64,000 nucleotides of DNA, taken from JBQTII01 sp052387905 (GTDB lineage Bacteria > Actinomycetota > Actinomycetes > Sporichthyales > Sporichthyaceae). A program made the translations under genes and the position numbers. The notes beneath the pieces were generated by a model. That model was given only the letters and a program-made list of their open reading frames with translations. It did no database searches and had not been told where the DNA came from. Below, in pieces: positions 61,814 to 64,000 of this stretch. Within the stretch, counting starts at the first letter, position 1; every line of letters starts with the position of its first letter. Location: the NCBI GenBank assembly GCA_052387905.1, contig JBQTIR010000016.1, positions 108,956 to 172,955 of the forward strand. Direction: 5' to 3'.

Positions 61814-61875
61814 CACTCTGGTTGTGCGCCCGACCTATCGCCGACCCATCGTGGGTCCGCCGTATTACCAGAGTG
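61814..61875. repeat. Nested inverted repeat after the ligase gene
   Basis: CACTCTGGT (61814-61822) and ACCAGAGTG (61867-61875) are perfect outer arms. GACCCA-TCG-TGGGTC (61842-61856 region) forms an inner hairpin. It may end transcription. Its design recalls the nested repeat at 13563. Confidence 0.5.
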
Positions 61876-62262
61876 CGGATCGACACCCTTGCGCTGGGCC
61901 CGGCTGACCACCGTCAGCGCGAGCCAGAGCGCGCTGCTCACAGTCAGCGCGGTCGCCACACCGACGTGGCGCTGGCCACCGCTGGGCGGGCGTGGGTCGC
62001 GCGGCGATCGGTGGTGCGGGTCAGAGAGTAGCTGCCGCGGCGCTTCCGGTCCTCGGCCCCTAGCGGGGCCTGCGGTCCGGGTCGGGCTTGCCATCGGGAT
62101 GGTGGTCGAGGTAGCGGCTGGTGCAGGCGATGGCTGGGCTCGGCGGAACAGGTCAGGTTGGTCACGGGTTTCGCTGCGGTGGTTGCGGTCTCAGAGAGTC
62201 TGACCATTCGTCAGATACCTGTGATCGCACCGTGATTTTCGGGGAGCATCACGGGACCGTTT
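61876..62262. other. Intergenic stretch, no convincing gene
   Basis: About 390 bases separate the ligase inverted repeat from the DUF222 start region. Open frames here (one of 104 codons) show no domain, no ribosome-binding site and a tryptophan/serine/arginine-heavy composition typical of GC-rich shadow frames. The only structure seen is TCTGAC-CATTC-GTCAGA at 62199-62215. It may be decayed sequence or the leader of the DUF222 gene. Confidence 0.5.
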
Positions 62263-62478
62263 CTGTCGGTGGGTCCGCCTAGCGTAAGCGGCATGAGGGC
62301 AACGCAGCAGGCCGCGACCGACAGTGCCGTCGACCCGCTGTCGGATCGCAAACTGTCGGCGGATGCGCCTAGCGTGAGCGGTATGCAGGCAGCCCAGCTC
62401 GCCGTGACCGACGGCGCCCTCGACGGACCGCTGCCGAATCCGAAACTGTCAGGGGCCCCCTCTAGCGTGAGCGGTATG
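62263..62478 (+). repeat. Triplicated in-frame promoter/start module
   Basis: Three copies of an about 90-base unit start near CTGTCGG. Each holds TAGCGT (62280, 62370, 62463), seven bases, then ATG (62293, 62383, 62476). The steps are 90 and 93 bases, so all three ATGs are in one frame with the DUF222 gene. TAGCGT at this distance suits a -10 box for a leaderless mRNA starting at the ATG. Confidence 0.75.
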
Positions 62479-64000
62479 CAGGCAACGCAGACCTATCCGG
62501 GCGTCTCGGCGGGTTTCCCGCTCGGGGGGTTCGTGCCTGCCGATCTCGCGGGGGTGGAGCTGGCAGACCTGACCGGGTTCGACGTCGTCACGGTGCTCAA
62601 GGTCCAGTACCGGGCCCAGGCCCGCCAACGCGCCCTGGTCCTCGCCGCAGTGTGGGAGACCGCCTTACGTGAGGCCGCGTCCGCCGATCACGTCGGGAGG
62701 ATGGAGCGTCCGGATGAGTGGTCCGCGGACGAAGTCCGCGCCGCCCTGGGCCTGACCCGCACCGCCGCGGACAATCTGCTCGCCCTCGCGGAGTCGATCT
62801 GCGTCCGCCTGCCCGAACTGCACGCCGCGATGGCCGCCGGGGAACTCGATGAGCCCCGCGCCCGGCTGCTCGCGGAGTGGACCGCGGACCTGACCGAGGA
62901 GCACGCGCACGGGATCTGCGCCAAGCTCCTCCCGCTGTGTGCTCTGACGGCCAACCCGATGTTGACCACGGGGCAGCTGCGCGAGCAGATCAAACGCCTC
63001 GCGATCGCCCTGGACCCCGACTGGGCCCAACGCCGCTACGAGAACGCGTTGCGGGAGCGGCGCGTGGCCGGCTCCCGCAACGGGGACGGGACCGCGGACC
63101 TGGCCGGGTACCAACTCCCCGTCGAGCGGGTCGCCGCCGCGTGCCGGCGCATCGACAATCTGGCAAAAGCAGCTAAGGCCGGCGGGGACCCGCGCCGGAT
63201 CGATCACCTGCGCGCGGACCTGTTCTGCGGGATGACCGACGGCACCTACGAAGGACTGACCGACCGGGCGATCCTGGCCCACCTGAGCGCGACCCGCCCC
63301 GAACCCGACCCCGACGACAGCGACGACGGCCAGATCGCCCGGTGGATCGCGCAGTCCACCGCCCGGATCACCACCCACCGCGCCGCCGCCCGCGCCGCAG
63401 CTGAGGAATCGGTACCTACCGACACCCCGGCCGAGCAGGCACGAGCGGCGGGCTCGGCCCACTCGGCATCCCCCGGGTGCCCCGCCACGGGGGTTGAACC
63501 GTTCGCGGGCATTCCCGCTCCCCGATCCACCCGTACGCCGGCGCCGGCGCCGGTGCCCTCCTACCTGCCCGCGCCGGCACCGGAGCCGTCGTGGGCCGGG
63601 GTCGAACTACGGGTGCGCCTGTCCACGTTGCTCGGACTGGACCGCCTCCCCGGTGAGCTCGCGGGGTGGGGACCGGTCCACGCCGAACACGCCCGGACCC
63701 TGGTCGCTGGGCTCGGGGTGGGGCAGTGGCGCTGGGCCCTCACCGACGAGGGCGGGCACCTGCTCCGGGCCGGGCTCACCCCCGCCCGCCCCGGCGGGAT
63801 CCGCCTGCGCTCGGCCCATTCCAAGGCGATCGTGGACCTGGTCATCCCCGAAGCCTTGCTGAGCGACCTCACGACCGGGGACCTGGCCGCGAAGTTCAGC
63901 GCCGACCCTTCCTTGGCCCTGGGCTGGCGGCCCGTGATCCGCGACATCGCCCGCCGGGTCGCCGCACCCGAGGGCACCGGACCACCCCCGGACCCCGGGC
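62293..64000 (+). CDS. DUF222/13E12-family protein, 3' end outside window
   Basis: The frame runs from the repeats to the right edge (569 codons from ATG 62293, 508 from ATG 62476). The DUF222 region has LADLTGFDVVTVLKVQYRAQARQRALVLAA, WSADEVRAALGLTRTAADNLLALA and DEPRARLLAEWTADLTEEHA. A proline-rich linker (about residue 400 from the first ATG) is followed by a second conserved block. An HNH nuclease domain usually follows but lies beyond the window. These multicopy actinobacterial genes have no proven function and are suspected mobile or nuclease elements. The true start may be any of three equivalent ATGs. Confidence 0.85.
   Translation, partial: MRATQQAATDSAVDPLSDRKLSADAPSVSGMQAAQLAVTDGALDGPLPNPKLSGAPSSVSGMQATQTYPGVSAGFPLGGFVPADLAGVELADLTGFDVVTVLKVQYRAQARQRALVLAAVWETALREAASADHVGRMERPDEWSADEVRAALGLTRTAADNLLALAESICVRLPELHAAMAAGELDEPRARLLAEWTADLTEEHAHGICAKLLPLCALTANPMLTTGQLREQIKRLAIALDPDWAQRRYENALRERRVAGSRNGDGTADLAGYQLPVERVAAACRRIDNLAKAAKAGGDPRRIDHLRADLFCGMTDGTYEGLTDRAILAHLSATRPEPDPDDSDDGQIARWIAQSTARITTHRAAARAAAEESVPTDTPAEQARAAGSAHSASPGCPATGVEPFAGIPAPRSTRTPAPAPVPSYLPAPAPEPSWAGVELRVRLSTLLGLDRLPGELAGWGPVHAEHARTLVAGLGVGQWRWALTDEGGHLLRAGLTPARPGGIRLRSAHSKAIVDLVIPEALLSDLTTGDLAAKFSADPSLALGWRPVIRDIARRVAAPEGTGPPPDPG

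Noticed and set aside
61889..62203. A 104-codon open frame in the gap before the DUF222 gene
   Set aside because: No ribosome-binding site, no domain, and composition typical of non-coding GC-rich sequence.
62665..63462. A 265-codon minus-strand frame in the DUF222 region
   Set aside because: The plus frame is a clear DUF222 protein; the minus frame is glycine/arginine-rich with no recognisable fold.

Overview
The window is GC-rich DNA of an actinobacterium. Signs are many GTG starts, 4-base ATGA/GTGA gene overlaps, TetR-controlled fatty-acid genes, a 13E12/DUF222 gene, DUF2993, AveC-family and PHA genes. A Sporichthya-like or Frankiales-type soil organism is plausible, but no rRNA or other marker fixes the genus. 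No tRNA, rRNA, CRISPR array or insertion sequence was recognised.

Layout. Positions 1-25,000 hold acyl-CoA catabolism: acyl-CoA dehydrogenases, enoyl-CoA hydratases, thiolases, CoA ligases, a thioesterase, SDRs, a nitronate-monooxygenase-type flavoprotein, a P450 and a HAPMO-like Baeyer-Villiger monooxygenase. TetR regulators, a DUF4143 ATPase, a frameshifted AraC-type regulator and a vapBC pair lie among them. Positions 25,000-36,900 continue with an acyl-CoA dehydrogenase, tandem secreted serine-hydrolase-like proteins that lack the nucleophile, a secreted copper-radical oxidase coupled to an unknown membrane-anchored protein, a CoA ligase, a DUF2993 protein and another hydratase. Positions 36,900-45,600 hold an AbiEi/DUF559-type gene bracketed by two palindromic repeats, a PEP-mobile-domain protein, and a seven-gene membrane cluster (AveC-family, polytopic protein, CrtC/DUF7064-like, two paralogous membrane proteins, NorE-like, NorF-like). 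Positions 45,700-52,300 hold cell-envelope genes (membrane protein with a low-complexity tail, OmpA-type lipoprotein, secreted LLG/DGDGDS repeat protein), a nucleotidyltransferase cassette flanked by a copy of the ompA-type gene's 3' end, and a decayed PEP-mobile-domain paralogue. Positions 52,300-61,800 hold an isochorismate synthase-TetR-TetR operon, divergent menG, and a polyhydroxyalkanoate group (SDR, PhaE-like, PhaC, GNAT, PhaZ-like, CoA ligase). The window ends in a DUF222 gene whose start region is triplicated in frame.

How it fits together. The beta-oxidation genes probably process CoA thioesters of lipids, terpenoids or steroids. The PHA genes store or release 3-hydroxyacyl units, and the men genes make menaquinone. 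Similar odd-spaced palindromes (GGACA-N3-TGTCC type) lie before five transcription units, suggesting related TetR control. The most novel-looking parts are the membrane cluster, the paired GGCATGCATGCC elements, the two small cassettes flanked by direct repeats, and the triplicated DUF222 start.
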